64,000 nucleotides of DNA from Pseudovirgaria hyperparasitica (Eukaryota > Ascomycota > Dothideomycetes > Acrospermales > Acrospermaceae): the NCBI RefSeq assembly GCF_010093815.1, contig NW_022985572.1, positions 167,548-231,547 on the forward strand, read 5' to 3'. Shown here piece after piece: positions 35,758 to 50,287 of this stretch. The translations under genes and the position numbers were made by a program. Every line of letters starts with the position of its first letter. The first letter of the stretch is position 1. The notes under the pieces are model-generated. The model saw only the letters and a list, made by a program, of their open reading frames with translations. It was not told where the DNA came from and did not search any database.

Positions 35758-37200
35758 ATGGCGTACGACGAGACGACTTTGCTGGCTATTGGCATAATAC
35801 TGCCTCTCATCGCACTTGGTCTTCGATTCCATGTCCGCCTCAAAGTCCGTCCTCAGCCTCTCGGCTGGGACGACTGGCTGGCTCTTATTGCAGGAGCTCT
35901 CTTGCTTGAAGTGCAAATTCATCATTTCATTGGTCCAGCCCCGACTGCTTATGAGCGATGTTTATTTAGTGCTAATGCGGTTGTAGGGATATATCTGGGC
36001 TTGAATGGACACCAGGGCGCAGAGGCCGACCCAACGCATTGGGGGGACCGTGGACGGATGAACTCTAAAGTAAATAAATTACTTGCGTTCACTTTGTACA
36101 GATCTTGACTTGCTCACATGCATGCATGCCAGTTGACGTATATCGTCGTCGTGATGGAAAAAGCCCATGTACGGGAGCCATCAAGCTCAGCGAGCTCTTC
36201 TTCTTCTTCCGCCGCGTCTTCCCCATTTCGCACATTTCGCAAGATCACCGATGTATTCATTGTCTTGACAGCGTTGTGGGCTCTCGTGTACACGTTTCTC
36301 GAAATCTTCCAGTGTGGTACGCACGTCACAGCGCAGTGGACAGCGCCGGAGCTCTGTTCCAGCCGCTACGGTCTGAAGGATCACCCTTCGGTACTGTTGT
36401 CGTTTGCCATTACTGACGTTATAAGTGACGTTGCGATTTTGGTATTGCCATTTCCTATCATGAGAAGGTTACATCGGCGCCCTAGAGAGCGTTGGGGCAT
36501 AGCCGGTATCTTTGCCCTTGGCTGGATGTAAGTGTTGGCCGTGAGCGAGAGGTGGTGATCCCGACTGATCAACATGCACACAGCTCAGCAGCAGCCGGTG
36601 CTGTACGCCTCTACTATGTGGTCCATGCTACAAAAAGTCAGTGAAACATCTACAGATACAAGGATTTCCAATCTAACATAACGGACAGTCGACCAAGATG
36701 CGCTCAGAGCCGAAAGTAAGTCAAGTCTACTTCACACAAGTCGTTAACAAAATCCTCTACGCCGTGAGCTAACAAACCCAGACCCAATCCCAGTATATAT
36801 GCCCCCTTCGACCTGGACATTCACCGAACTCTGCGTCGGAATCACGGCCGCGAATCTGCCCCCCTTGGCCCCGTTGATTCGTAAAGCACCGTCGGCAGCA
36901 GCGAAGGCCAAAATGTCCATCTCGTCCAGCTGGCTGTCGATCAGGAGTACGCGGAACGGGTCGACGACAGTGCCGGTATCTGTCAAAGAAGTTGTCGATG
37001 AAACGCACGTCCACACCCTGGATCAGTATCGAATAACCCAGTGTCGGCGTCCGATCGATGGACACGACAGCCAGATTGGACCACTTCAAGTGCCCGAGTC
37101 GCTGGTGCTGGCTGGTTCTGATACAGGCGAGGTGTATAGAGCAAGCTCGCCGAGACGCTATCATTCTGAAATGGTGCGAGTGAGATTGTCGTTGGGGTAA
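35758..37200 (+). CDS. PTH11-like fungal rhodopsin-domain membrane protein, with an internal compensated frameshift
   Basis: Seven-helix fungal membrane protein of the Fung_rhodopsin/SAT4 group, with plasma-membrane sensing suspected for the family. Proposed exons are 35,758-36,069, 36,133-36,527, 36,584-36,636, 36,689-36,715 and 36,782-37,200, with total frame intact at 401 residues. Family landmarks: LGWDDWLALIA near residue 40, LTYIVVVMEKAHV, FRKITDVFIVLTALWALVYTF, then CGTHVTAQW, FAITDVISDVAILVLPFPIM, LGWISAAAGAVRLYYVV, and TWTFTELCVGITAANLPPLAPL. Between about 36,172 and 36,220 the frame reads a Ser-rich string. The adjacent frame there spells the expected helix IKLSELFFFFRRVF, so two opposite indels may have destroyed helix 3. 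The EVQIHHF...CLFS segment in exon 1 is also atypical and may be an unresolved intron. It may be a decaying gene. Confidence 0.68.
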
Positions 37201-38646
37201 TAGCTGAAACAACGACTACGTGCGGATTTTACGCGCAGCTCCATATGCTTGCTCCAGTCAGGGATATATGATTGACCTCATGGCCGACCAAAATTATGCA
37301 GGACCACACTCTTGAACGTCTAATCTGCCATACAGCAGTATCACTAAAAGCTCGACCGCGGATGACCACGCCAGACGGACAGTAGGCCACAGCTACTTCT
37401 CAAGTCCGTGCGACAGGGTGCAGTGAGAAGGAACAGTCGCTCAACTTAACTCAAGCCCTGGAGAGACTGGAGTTCCCGCCTAGCCTGCGAATAGGGGCAC
37501 ACTGCTCATCCACCGCGCGGAGAACAGACGAAGCTGAACTCCACCATGCCATTCGTCTATTCCTATATCTTCGCTGGTCTATCGCAGACCGCTCCAACAG
37601 CCTTGCCGACATTAGCTTGCAAGCTAAAAGTCTCAACATGCGCACTAACAAAACGGTATGGCCCCCGGCCCATTCCATAAACCTCAAATATGATAATAGA
37701 CATTGGACTGCGTGTTTGGATGACACAACTGGGTCCATAAGTTAGTCAATGAAGAGAATGGGGCAGTATGAGTAGGGACAGCAGGGACAGTAAGGTTAGT
37801 ATCAGGGGTAAAAGAAGATACGTGGAAAAAGTTGTAGATTTGGGGGAAATACGACACGGCTCGGGCGCCGGAGGGGGTCTTGCTTGTCCGGAGGGGACGA
37901 GGAAGAGGGAGGAGAAGGAGGATGGAAAAGGGGAGTTTGGGCGAGGGGAGAGGGGAGAGGGGAGATGGGAGATATAAAGGGGTAGATTAGGGCGTCCAAG
38001 GGGGGTGGGAGTGTAAGAGGGCAGGCAGATAGTAGTAGGAGGACTCACTACTAGCAGGACGTCCATTTTGCTCTATTATAGAATAGAAATCAACCTTTTC
38101 TTTTTTTTTAAATAGAGTTAGTGGACTTTATACCTAAAGCTGTATTCTGAATATATATGACCATATATATAAAACTAGACATATACATACTAATATACTT
38201 ATACATACTAGCTAGCTAGCTAGTACATACATCTTCTGTAGATACATGATTAAGTTCTGTGTATGATATGGGATTCTGGTGAAATACGCACTGCAGCTAC
38301 ACTGGGATACATCCAAGAGTTACCATCTTATGGAGAAATAGTAGCATTTATCTACGGTACAGACCACAAAATCAGGACACTACCCTAATGAGAACCACCC
38401 AAGAACACTAACAACAATCAAGGCCTGAAATTTAATCACGAGCGTGCTTCATAAGGTACAAATCTAGATCAAGCACTATGTATATTGTGTAAATATGATA
38501 TCCGATTTTAACATTTTTATCTAGTTGCTATTTGAGATCATGTGAGCGGTGATACAAGCTTGCGGTATCAAAATATGGCATGAGAACCAAGACAAAAGAA
38601 AAACTCAGAATGACTCTCATCTACCACCAGATACCACGCATGCCAC
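37201..38646. other. Long intergenic region with polypurine tract and A+T-rich repeats
   Basis: Positions 37,890-37,980 are almost purely purine on the plus strand (GAGGGGA-type repeats). Positions 38,095-38,235 are A+T-rich, with an A/T run and a (CTAG)n stretch near 38,210-38,222. ORFs at 37,451-37,738 and 37,746-38,066 are not convincing. The right end is the 3' region of katG. Confidence 0.5.
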
Positions 38647-42105
<3,459 letters not shown>

Positions 42106-42894
42106 ATGCTTGGCCATCGAAGGACACCCCGTCGCCTCAAGAGCATAGTCCCTCCAGGTGATGCTTCATTGCCAACTGACACCACACCGTACCATACTAA
42201 CTTCATCTTCCAGGATACACTCCTCCTTTCAGCAAGTGTTCAGAGGATCCAGAGGACAACGTCAACACTGACAACCCAAGTGACGAAGCAATGACTGATG
42301 TACCACCCGAACCAATGCTAGCAGAAGAAGGGGAGATGAAGACCACGCAGGCAGAGACAGACGCCGCACGAGGAGAAGTACCACAAACAACAAAACACAT
42401 CTTCCAAAAACGCAGCTGCTTATCACGCATAGCCCACTCTTCTCGACATCCTCACAGAAACCCACGCCACCGTCACTAAGCTCCAGCACGAGATCAACGA
42501 ACTCCAGAACATGCCGCCCTACGGCTTCTTCCGCATCGAGCAGTTCCTGATTGAAAAGTCTGCTGCCCGAATCAACCTTCGTATACTAACAGAGAACCTC
42601 GCAATCCAGATCGGCCGCATCGAGGCTTTACCGCACGACCAGCCACTCCCACCCGAAGTGCAACTTCAGCTGCTGAAGACAAAGGACGAAAAGGCCCAGC
42701 TGGCCGTCGAGAAGGTCAAGGCGGAGGCTGACGAGCTCCGGACAGAACTCGATGAGAGCAAGGTCAACTATCAGCAGGTTATAGATTATCTCGGGAACAC
42801 CGGGACGGAGAATTATACGCTCCGGAAGAACCTGAAGACGAGTGAGGCGCATCTCAAGAGGGTTACTGCTTTGTATGAAGAGAATCTTGGATGA
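42106..42894 (+). CDS. Coiled-coil protein of unknown function (three exons)
   Basis: Proposed exons 42,106-42,157, 42,214-42,377 and 42,433-42,894 give 225 residues. They read MLGHRRTPRRLKSIVPP..., an acidic middle (DNPSDEAMTDVPPEPMLAEE), then PTLLDILTETHATVTKLQ and EINELQNMPPYGFFRIEQFL. A long charged coiled coil follows (KTKDEKAQLAVEKVKAEADE ... LRKNLKTSEAHLKRVTALY). Intron 1 (56 nt, ACTAAC branch) is good. Intron 2 (GTACCA donor) is weak, but it removes an in-frame TAG and restores a continuous coiled coil. No domain is recognised. It lies tandem with another coiled-coil gene at 43,736. Confidence 0.55.
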
Positions 42895-43735
42895 TCATCA
42901 TGCCATATACGGCTATGGGCATTGGGATACTAGGCTTGATCTTAGGGAGAAGTATGCGTTGTAAACTATCAAGCTGATGAAACGATACGTCGCGAAAGAT
43001 TCACACTCAATTACATGCTTACACCTCCTTCCGGTGGTATTTCTCCTTTAGCTCGCCCCTACCGTATCAAACGACCCGGACCATGTCCTTTTCTAACTCA
43101 ATTCTACGTCATCCATTGCTATCTGGTCCTCGTCTTTCCATCTGAGGTAGAAGAATAAGATCATTAGTCGGATAGTCAGGTGTGCAATAGTGAATTCCAT
43201 ATGGCGAGCAGTCGCTTACCACGACTTCAAATTGAAACCCCTTCAGAAGCTGCATGGTCAAATACACTGGAACGGGCGCCAGACTGACTTGTTGATATAT
43301 AGTTGTCTGTAGTACTACTTCATAAGGAAGCGTCGTGAGGTGAGAGTTCGTATACCGTTTTTGGATTTGACCTCACTTGCGCGAGTCACAAGTGAATACA
43401 AAGGGTAAATTTCGGGCAGACACAGCTCTCTTCTGTGTTTATGTCCACAGCTCGTGCGATAGTGAACTAGTAGATATGCTGTGTCTAGGCCTAGTTCACT
43501 TCAGGGGCTGTTCGATGTGCTTCGCTTGGTTCATGTGTTGCCTATCAAGTGAATCCATACGCTTTCTGACGCTGTCACTTGAACAACTATGGGTATAAGT
43601 ACTCTCCCATCTCCACAGTTGGCTCACCTCGTCTCCACCTCTTTCTCTCTCTCTCCTTCTTACTCTTTTACTCTCTTACTTACTTACTCTGGCTATCACG
43701 CTCACTCTCCCTCTCCTCCCCTCTCTCTCTCAATC
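42895..43735. other. Intergenic with a pyrimidine-rich promoter run
   Basis: Positions 43,612-43,732 are almost entirely C/T (CTCTCTCTCC..., repeated ACTTACTTACTC) and end directly before the ATG of the next gene. That is a common arrangement for fungal core promoters. The remaining sequence shows no gene. Confidence 0.45.
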
Positions 43736-44605
43736 ATGAGCTCTAGAAACGTAGCTCTGATGCATGGTAAGAAACAACCCAATGCCTACACTACTATATA
43801 TCAACTAACTTCCATAGCTTCAGCTGCGAATAGTGGCAAGCAAAATGCCCTGTCTTCCAACAGCAGTGAAGAAGTTTCTCCAGCCGATAGTAAAGCAGTA
43901 AGGGATCGTAAAGAGGTAAGTGTGATCGCACAGCCATTTCTCGGAGTTCACCTTTAATTTTCTCGGCAGCCTAGCTTTTTCGAGGTTTCCATGCTTGCCG
44001 AAGATGAGATTGCAACGTTGAGGCATGAAAATGAGGTTCTCGAAAATAGGCTCTCCGGGTTGACGGAGAGACATTTACTAGAGAACCCATTAGCAGGCGA
44101 GTTCACGGCCCTAAAGACTGAGATTGGAACCCTCAAGCATCAGGTCTCCGGCCTGAAAGACGAACTCTTGTCAAGGACTCTGCTACTAAGCGAACTTGCA
44201 GCCCTGAAGCTTAGAAATGGAACTCTTGAGCTCAAGCTACTTGAGTCGAGTGGCAATCTGTCCGCTGTGACTCAAGCGCTGACTGCAGAGAATAAGGATC
44301 TCATGGATCAGGTCTCCAAGCTGAGAGACAACCTCTCTGCAGCGAAATACTCCGGAGACCAGATGTATAAAGCTCATAGGACCTTTCGTGACAAGGTTCT
44401 GACTGCCGTCGTTGATATACTATGCTACCAGCATAGTTGTCTGGAGACCATCGAGCAGCTGCGGGCCAAGGGTAGAAAGGTCTCCGACACTGAGGAAAGG
44501 GCCTTCACGGAGCGCTTGGAGCAGTGTTTCGAGCCATACGAATGGTTTGCAGCTTCAGAGACCGCTGAAGACCAAGCTGTATCCGCCAGGAGTAGCGGTC
44601 TTTAG
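43736..44605 (+). CDS. Leucine-rich coiled-coil protein of unknown function (three exons)
   Basis: Exons 43,736-43,766, 43,818-43,915 and 43,970-44,605 give 254 residues. The introns (51 and 54 nt) have GTAAG donors and the first has a CTAAC branch. A short N-terminus (MSSRNVALMH) and a Ser-rich linker lead to a coiled coil with internal periodicity, e.g. ATLRHENEVLENRLSGL, LKTEIGTLKHQVSGLKDELL and ALTAENKDLMDQVSKLRDNL. The C-terminus (QCFEPYEWFA) is probably folded. No family is recognised. Splice quality and coding composition support a real gene. The neighbouring 42,106 gene is similar in plan, and sequence relatedness was not established. Confidence 0.65.
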
Positions 44606-45555
44606 AGTCTCCCAACTTGTCGAGTCCAACACATCGTCTTTATTGTCACTCTAAAGTTCTAATTCCGGTTGTATCTTCTGCGCCTTCTATTCATATGGAT
44701 ATCCATCTAGGATTTTCATCTCATAGAAGAAAGGAGGAAACCCTTACACATGACAATTGAATCATTCAAGATGAGCAGTCCATTCCACTCACACAAAGAC
44801 GAGAGCCGTAGTTTCTGTAATTAACATAACAAAAAGTCTCCCATCACGCTCTCAAGAAGTGCTTCATTGACAATTTTGTACCTGCGACCGTCTTCGCTCG
44901 AACCCATATAGCCCATATAGAACTAACGAATTAACCAAAGCTCACCATATACAAGCCCATGTTATCCCAACTTTGGAGTGAGCTGTCAAGCAGGATTATT
45001 AAGAAACCCTCCTCGCTAACCTGCCCGTTCTGCACTCTGACTTCATACATCCGAATCGAACCTACGAAACCCGCCGTGAGGACTCTACCGGAGGGAGCAC
45101 TATCTGTCCTCACTACGAACGTACAGAGAGTGCGCGGTCCACCACTCCTCACAGCGCTGAATTACGCTTTGTTTCAATTGCATGCGTGGCACCACAAATA
45201 TGGTTTTTTGTTTCGGAGAAGAGTGGATCATGGTTATGCGCTAGCTATATCTATCCCCTCAAGACAAGCACAGTTTCGCTAGTATGCCGAAAGTAAGGAA
45301 TACGGCCGACGCGTATGGCCCGCCTCGATGAAGATACTAGCTTGAGGTGATAAAATGAGCTGGCAGGATTCGGCGTATATTTGCATGTAATCAGAGCGGA
45401 CAGCTGCACAGTTGTCCGGTGACATTCGCACACGACATTTCACGGTGTCAGGGAGGCACAGCTCAGCAAGAGTAGCGACAGACAATGACAAGCCGTATGA
45501 TTGCGAACTGCTCCATGAATGTACAACAACAACATAATAATAATAATACACAGTC
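44606..45555. other. Intergenic, 3' regions of convergent genes
   Basis: A 73-codon minus-strand ORF (44,931-45,152) and an overlapping plus-strand ORF (44,959-45,282) lie here, with no family match or splice support. (AAC)n/(AAT)n trinucleotide runs near 45,523-45,547 flank the end of the glycosyltransferase-like gene. Confidence 0.4.
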
Positions 45556-47985
45556 CTACACCTCCTCCAAATCCCCGCCTTCATCTTCATCTTCAACTTC
45601 ATCTCCATCATCCTCATCAATTCCAACCACCCCATAATCAGCCTTCGGCGGCCTCGCAGGCAGGCCCTCGTCGTCCGCTCCATCCAGCATCAACCGCTCC
45701 GCGCTATAATCCGGTACGACCACCCAATCATCCTCACCCTCGTCTCCGAAACAAAAAAGGTCCTTCGCACTCCCGGCGACAAGAACACGGCGCTTATTCG
45801 GGGGATCGGGCTCGCAGCCACCAACGTCCTGACGGAAGGACCGCGCGTAGGGACTGATGCCGTCCAGGAACTCGCTCGCTGTCAGCTTGGCCCCGGCGAA
45901 GGAGAGAATGGGAAGGGCGGAAAGCACGGGGTAGTCTGCGTTGAGAGGAAGGATGGAGTGTAGAGGGTGGCTGAGCGGGACGAGGGTGGACTCGGGAGAG
46001 GATTGTGGTGGTTTTATGGTCGTCCGGACATCGTCTTCGAGGATATCGCCGTCTTGGGGGTCTGACACTCGAGCAGGGTCGGTCTTCTTTGCCTCCTCCT
46101 TCTTGTCCTCTGCATATTCTTCAGGGGTGTTCGAAAGCTCATCATGCTTTATTGCCAGGGCTTCGTCGGCTGCGATTCCAGGGTATAGCATGAAATACCC
46201 ACGTGCCCGCATGAATTCCACCGCGTACCCAAACCAAGCTGGGTATTGCTGCGAGACCGTCCCATCCAGCCCCTTTTTCCGCTGTTGCTGCGCTGCTATC
46301 CTGTAGCCAAGGAATGAATGAAATTCCCGAAACTTGCTGCCGAGAAATAAAGACGCACTTTCGCTCGGCGCCTGCCATAAGAATGGGATATTGGGGGTGT
46401 GAGCTTCCTTCTTGTACTCGGCATGCATGTCGTCAATCGTCGGGGGTATAAACTCTGCAGATCCGTTCAGGTAGGTTTTTGGGAAATCCAGGCTAAATCC
46501 AAAGAGATGCTCCGGGGCGTCCGAGCCCAATGAATGCAAATAATTCAATAGTACATATCGGGTATAATGATAAAACAAGGGTGATAGTTGTAGCTGCGGC
46601 GTGAGGGTTAGAACGTGAGAGGACCCTTGTTCGACTGGGAATGATGACTCGAGAAATTGTATTGCAGCGCGCTCTGGCGAGATCTTCTCATCCATGATTC
46701 GATGTCGCACGATCAACTGACTATTCTCTAGAGCGCTCTCTGATGACGGAGAACCAAACGGCCGAGGTGGCCACTTCCATTTCTCTAGGAAAGCGACTGT
46801 AGCAGGATCAACCTCTACCGGGAGATCTACGATTAGGCGCGGAGGCTTCATACCCGCATAGTCAGCCGTGTTTAGTGATTTCAATAGTCGAAGTAGTGAG
46901 CCTGACGAGGCAGGAGTAACATGAACTATGATATCGACCGACGGTTGGTGGAAAGCTGCCAATGCAGCACCGTCAAGACGCGTGAGCCACATCATTCTTT
47001 CCGCACCGCCCTTGGGAATCTCGATAATGGTCGTGGAAATCTCTTTGGCTTTTGTTCGTGTACCTCTTGCAAATGTAGGATCTTCAGCCTTCAGGTCATC
47101 AGTAATGACGACCTTGGGCCGTATGAACTGATCGATGTGCCCGAGAGCCACAGCGGCAGCAGACTCGGCACGTGTGTCTGAGCTATATAGCGCATAGTCA
47201 GGTCGCGCATCGTGCCAGAAGACCTCACACGAACTCTGGTCCACGCCGTTGAGGGTCAATATATGATCCAGAGACACATCATCTCGGCCATTCATGGCGA
47301 AATGAACATAACTTTTACCCATCCTTGCCATTTCACATGCCATTGGAATGAGCGCCGACATGCTCTTCAAGTTTGCCGCTGAAAACAGTACAGTATCCAT
47401 ACCTAACCGGAATTCAGCCTTGTCCGCAACAGCGCGTAGACTTTTGGCTAGTCGAAAGAACCTGATCCGTCCATTGTAGGTATGATCCACAGCTCCGGTA
47501 TCTTTACCAAGGTCGTATAACTCCTTGGACGGAGGGCCCGTTGGCTCTATCGCTTCATCAACCTTCTGTGACTCTGTTGCAGGAGAGTTATGAGGCATCG
47601 TAGGAGAGTCATGAGGCGGATCGTTAGTCACCTCCTCTGAAATGGAGTCTTCGGGTGTGGTCTCCGACAAGTCAGGCGTGGTCTCCGACAAGTCAGGCGT
47701 GAAACTAGAGAAGACGAAGAACAATAGGCCTAATACGAATATGACGGCAACGATTCTCTTCTTTCGGTATCTCAGCCTTGCGAGCCAGCTTGAGCCACCC
47801 GCGGCAGGCTTCCATGGCTTGTGGCTGTCGTCCTTGACTCCCAGCTCTTCGTCACGCCAGGCTCTGGCACCTCCGAGACCCAATGTTGCGCTCGCGGTGG
47901 CGCCATCGCCTTCCCTGGTGAACGTCCTGTGGCGTCCGCGTCCTAACATACCCGGACTATCATCGTGGTTGCAAGTTTCTGACAC
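45556..47985 (-). CDS. Type II membrane glycosyltransferase-like protein
   Basis: 809 residues, single exon. A basic cytoplasmic N-terminus (LARLRYRKKR) precedes one transmembrane helix at about residues 75-97 (IVAVIFVLGLLFFVFSSF). An acidic Ser/Thr stem with an exact DLSETTP duplication follows, then a large luminal domain, which is Golgi-type topology. Conserved-looking blocks are YNGRIRFFRLAKSLRAV, VLFSAANLKSMSALIPMACEMA, VFWHDARPDYA, GGAERMMWLTRLDGAALAAF, SGSLLRLLKSLNTADY and TYLNGSAEFIPPTIDDM. They resemble the fungal proteins annotated as glycosyltransferase 2 family. The donor and acceptor are unknown. A shorter start at 47,949 (MLGRGRHRTF) is equally plausible. Confidence 0.65.
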   Translation of the reverse strand: MSETCNHDDSPGMLGRGRHRTFTREGDGATASATLGLGGARAWRDEELGVKDDSHKPWKPAAGGSSWLARLRYRKKRIVAVIFVLGLLFFVFSSFTPDLSETTPDLSETTPEDSISEEVTNDPPHDSPTMPHNSPATESQKVDEAIEPTGPPSKELYDLGKDTGAVDHTYNGRIRFFRLAKSLRAVADKAEFRLGMDTVLFSAANLKSMSALIPMACEMARMGKSYVHFAMNGRDDVSLDHILTLNGVDQSSCEVFWHDARPDYALYSSDTRAESAAAVALGHIDQFIRPKVVITDDLKAEDPTFARGTRTKAKEISTTIIEIPKGGAERMMWLTRLDGAALAAFHQPSVDIIVHVTPASSGSLLRLLKSLNTADYAGMKPPRLIVDLPVEVDPATVAFLEKWKWPPRPFGSPSSESALENSQLIVRHRIMDEKISPERAAIQFLESSFPVEQGSSHVLTLTPQLQLSPLFYHYTRYVLLNYLHSLGSDAPEHLFGFSLDFPKTYLNGSAEFIPPTIDDMHAEYKKEAHTPNIPFLWQAPSESASLFLGSKFREFHSFLGYRIAAQQQRKKGLDGTVSQQYPAWFGYAVEFMRARGYFMLYPGIAADEALAIKHDELSNTPEEYAEDKKEEAKKTDPARVSDPQDGDILEDDVRTTIKPPQSSPESTLVPLSHPLHSILPLNADYPVLSALPILSFAGAKLTASEFLDGISPYARSFRQDVGGCEPDPPNKRRVLVAGSAKDLFCFGDEGEDDWVVVPDYSAERLMLDGADDEGLPARPPKADYGVVGIDEDDGDEVEDEDEGGDLEEV
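47657..47698 (-). repeat. Tandem 21-bp duplication in the stem of the glycosyltransferase-like gene
   Basis: Two identical copies of GTGGTCTCCGACAAGTCAGGC (47,657-47,677 and 47,678-47,698, plus strand) lie head to tail. They encode a seven-residue repeat (DLSETTP) directly after the membrane helix. In-frame expansion of the Ser/Thr stem is the simple explanation. Confidence 0.85.
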
Positions 47986-49427
47986 GAGAGGTGTGCGGTA
48001 ATCGGGGTTGTACGGGGTTGGGGTGGGTCAAGAGAGCATGTCTCGGCGCGGCGTTGGCAATGCGACTGAAGGAAGCTTTGTATATTTCCTGGTAGGTGCT
48101 ACAGCTGTACAAGGCGCTGTAGATGCGGTATAACAGACGTATGCAATGGTCAGGCAGTATCACACGTGTAACAAGCTCTGCTCTTCGTGTCCTCCGCAGC
48201 TCTGTTGGCTTACCGTCTTCTCCGACGTTCAGCCGCTACAAATGAATTGCTTGGCCAACTTTTGCTCCATCCATTCAGCTTCTGACTGTGACATGCATAT
48301 TCTTGTATCATTCTTCGCCTTCGGCTCGATATCATGATCCCGTCTTTGTCAACGATGTCTTCCTTCGACTCAGCATTTTCTACAATCACGTTTCGTAGCT
48401 CTAGCCCTGCATAACACAACCCTCGGAGCTGGAATGCCAGCTAATGAGAGGACTAGTAAACCATTCACGATTATGAATAGCGTATGTTTACCTTGAAGTT
48501 GATTGCTGTACTCGTCGTCAGAAATGAATTCACTAGTGCAATCAACGCGCCGAGACTCAAACCTGGATCAGAATATGATACCAGACTTCGTACTATGCGC
48601 TAGTTCTGGATAGTCATCTAGCCTGGTATCTGATCTGGCAAGCAGGTACGCTTCAGGGTACTGTTGCTCTTGCTTAGGCCCCTGAAAGGCTTGACACGCG
48701 CGAAGCGTGTTGTTCGCTACAAGTGTGCGATTGAACAAGCTATGAATTGTGGTGTTCCAGGTGATAGTCCGAAATTGGAACGGGATTTCCTTCAGCCCCT
48801 CTCCGTCTTGAGGAAGTCTTGGACCCACTCCATACCAACCCAGTCCTGATCGATTCCTCTGAATGATAATACGGGTCAGTATGACTTATTGTTACGTTCT
48901 GGCTGAGCCCAAGCACACACTGGGCTCTGTGACGTCGATATATACCATAAACTCATGTCATGCCAAAAAGTGATGGTGTTTGTGTATCTAGCTGACGGAC
49001 TAAGTTGGATCATGTTTCAATCAAACAAATCATTCATTTCAAACGATAGCTTGTTACCAGTGACAAAAACTGATCAGGAGCAAGACTGGGTGCAAAGGTA
49101 ATTATGCTGATGACTGAAGCGAACAGCTCAACATTGGAAGCTAAAGAGCCCATTTCCCTAGACGGGAATATTTTAGCCTCGTTGTCGATCTCCCGCATCA
49201 ACAAAGAAGCAAGAGTCAAATGCAGAGTCCAAGATATAGCCCGTGTATACGGATCTTGCCTGTTCTTCCTATATATCTCTCGTCGCTGCTGCAATACTGA
49301 TGACGATAGTGACTGAGGCAAAGCTTTGCCCTTTGTTGGCTAGGTTACCCTCTATCTAGAAACTGTGGGACTGGTAAGTTGAGCACACTGTTACATAAAC
49401 AACAAAGAACAGCCCAGATGAGTACTC
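47986..49427. other. Intergenic, no gene recognised
   Basis: Contains short ORFs on both strands (48,210-48,419; 48,568-48,828; 49,034-49,321) without family resemblance, splice signals or consistent codon use. The left part should hold the promoter of the glycosyltransferase-like gene. Confidence 0.4.
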
Positions 49428-49664
49428 ATGATTGATATGTCCAACAGTTGCATTATTTACACTGAATATATTAGGTTATGGGCAGCCTCACCGACATCCA
49501 TTGATACTACCAAGTTCAAGTACATACCAGGTAGACGCTCTGCGTACGTCATTTTCTTGGCACTACCGACTACTGACCTAGCTCAGAAATGGTTTCAAGA
49601 GCCACGAGTTCCAGGCCGGAACTTCTTGCATCCCCGTAGGCGTTCCGTGATTCCTTGTTCAATC

Positions 49665-50196
49665 ATGATGGAATTTCCAGCAACAACTGACAAAGTTCTC
49701 CGGATGAGTTATCGTATTGCAAGAGGAGAGCAAGGCGTTCTGACATTTGAACCTTATAAATCTGCTATTCTGCCATTGTGGCGCTTCAAGACTCCTGCGA
49801 TAGCCCGGAAGAGTTCTGCTGACCTTTGGGAGCGGTTCGAAGAATATGGAAGACACAATGATTTCGTTGGGATGGATATGAGCCGGAAATTCATTCAGAT
49901 GGTAGTCGTGGAATATGAACATCAAGTCCTAAGACTGACGTAGCTCACAGGGCATGACAAGAGCCAAGCGATATGCGAATCATGCGGGAGGACGGAAGTA
50001 TGACAAGACCTCTGGCAAGGAGCTAGAGAAATCCTCTTCCCACGCAGGCGCCAAAGATAAGCTCGAAGCGTCCAATATCTTTAGAGAGTACTGGGAGAAG
50101 TGCAAGGCGCATGAGCACTATGCTACCCTAAAGCAGGATTTTCAAGAAGAGCAGAAGCAGTGGGACAAGACGAAACGCCACGAAGAAGACGGCTGA
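49665..50196 (+). CDS. DUF4385-family protein (two exons visible; N-terminus uncertain)
   Basis: The core block YRIARGEQGVLTFEPYKS, then LPLWRFKTPAIARKSS, DFVGMDMSRKFIQM and GMTRAKRYANHAGGRKY, is characteristic of DUF4385, a small family shared by fungi and bacteria with no established function. A 49-nt intron (49,902-49,950; GTAGTC donor, CTGAC branch) joins FIQM to GMTRAKRY in frame. The C-terminus is charged (ASNIFREYWEKCKAHEHY ... KTKRHEEDG). Starting at 49,665 gives 160 residues. The frame is open back to an ATG at 49,428, and the usual family N-terminus (a Phe/Tyr-rich segment before YRVGRGEQG) is not obvious. A first exon may be missed or eroded. Confidence 0.7.
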
Positions 50197-50287
50197 GCGT
50201 CTGGCTTCAAGCAACGCCAGGTACCGGTGTCCTCCACCTTGGCTATATTCAGACGTAGGGTGTCGCCTAGGAATGCATCTTATTCGG

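Noticed and set aside
38200-38230. (CTAG)n run as a possible terminal repeat
   Set aside because: A simple microsatellite in A+T-rich intergenic DNA without a partner repeat.
45519-45857. 112-codon plus-strand ORF rich in His/Pro
   Set aside because: Antisense to the acidic C-terminus of the glycosyltransferase-like gene.
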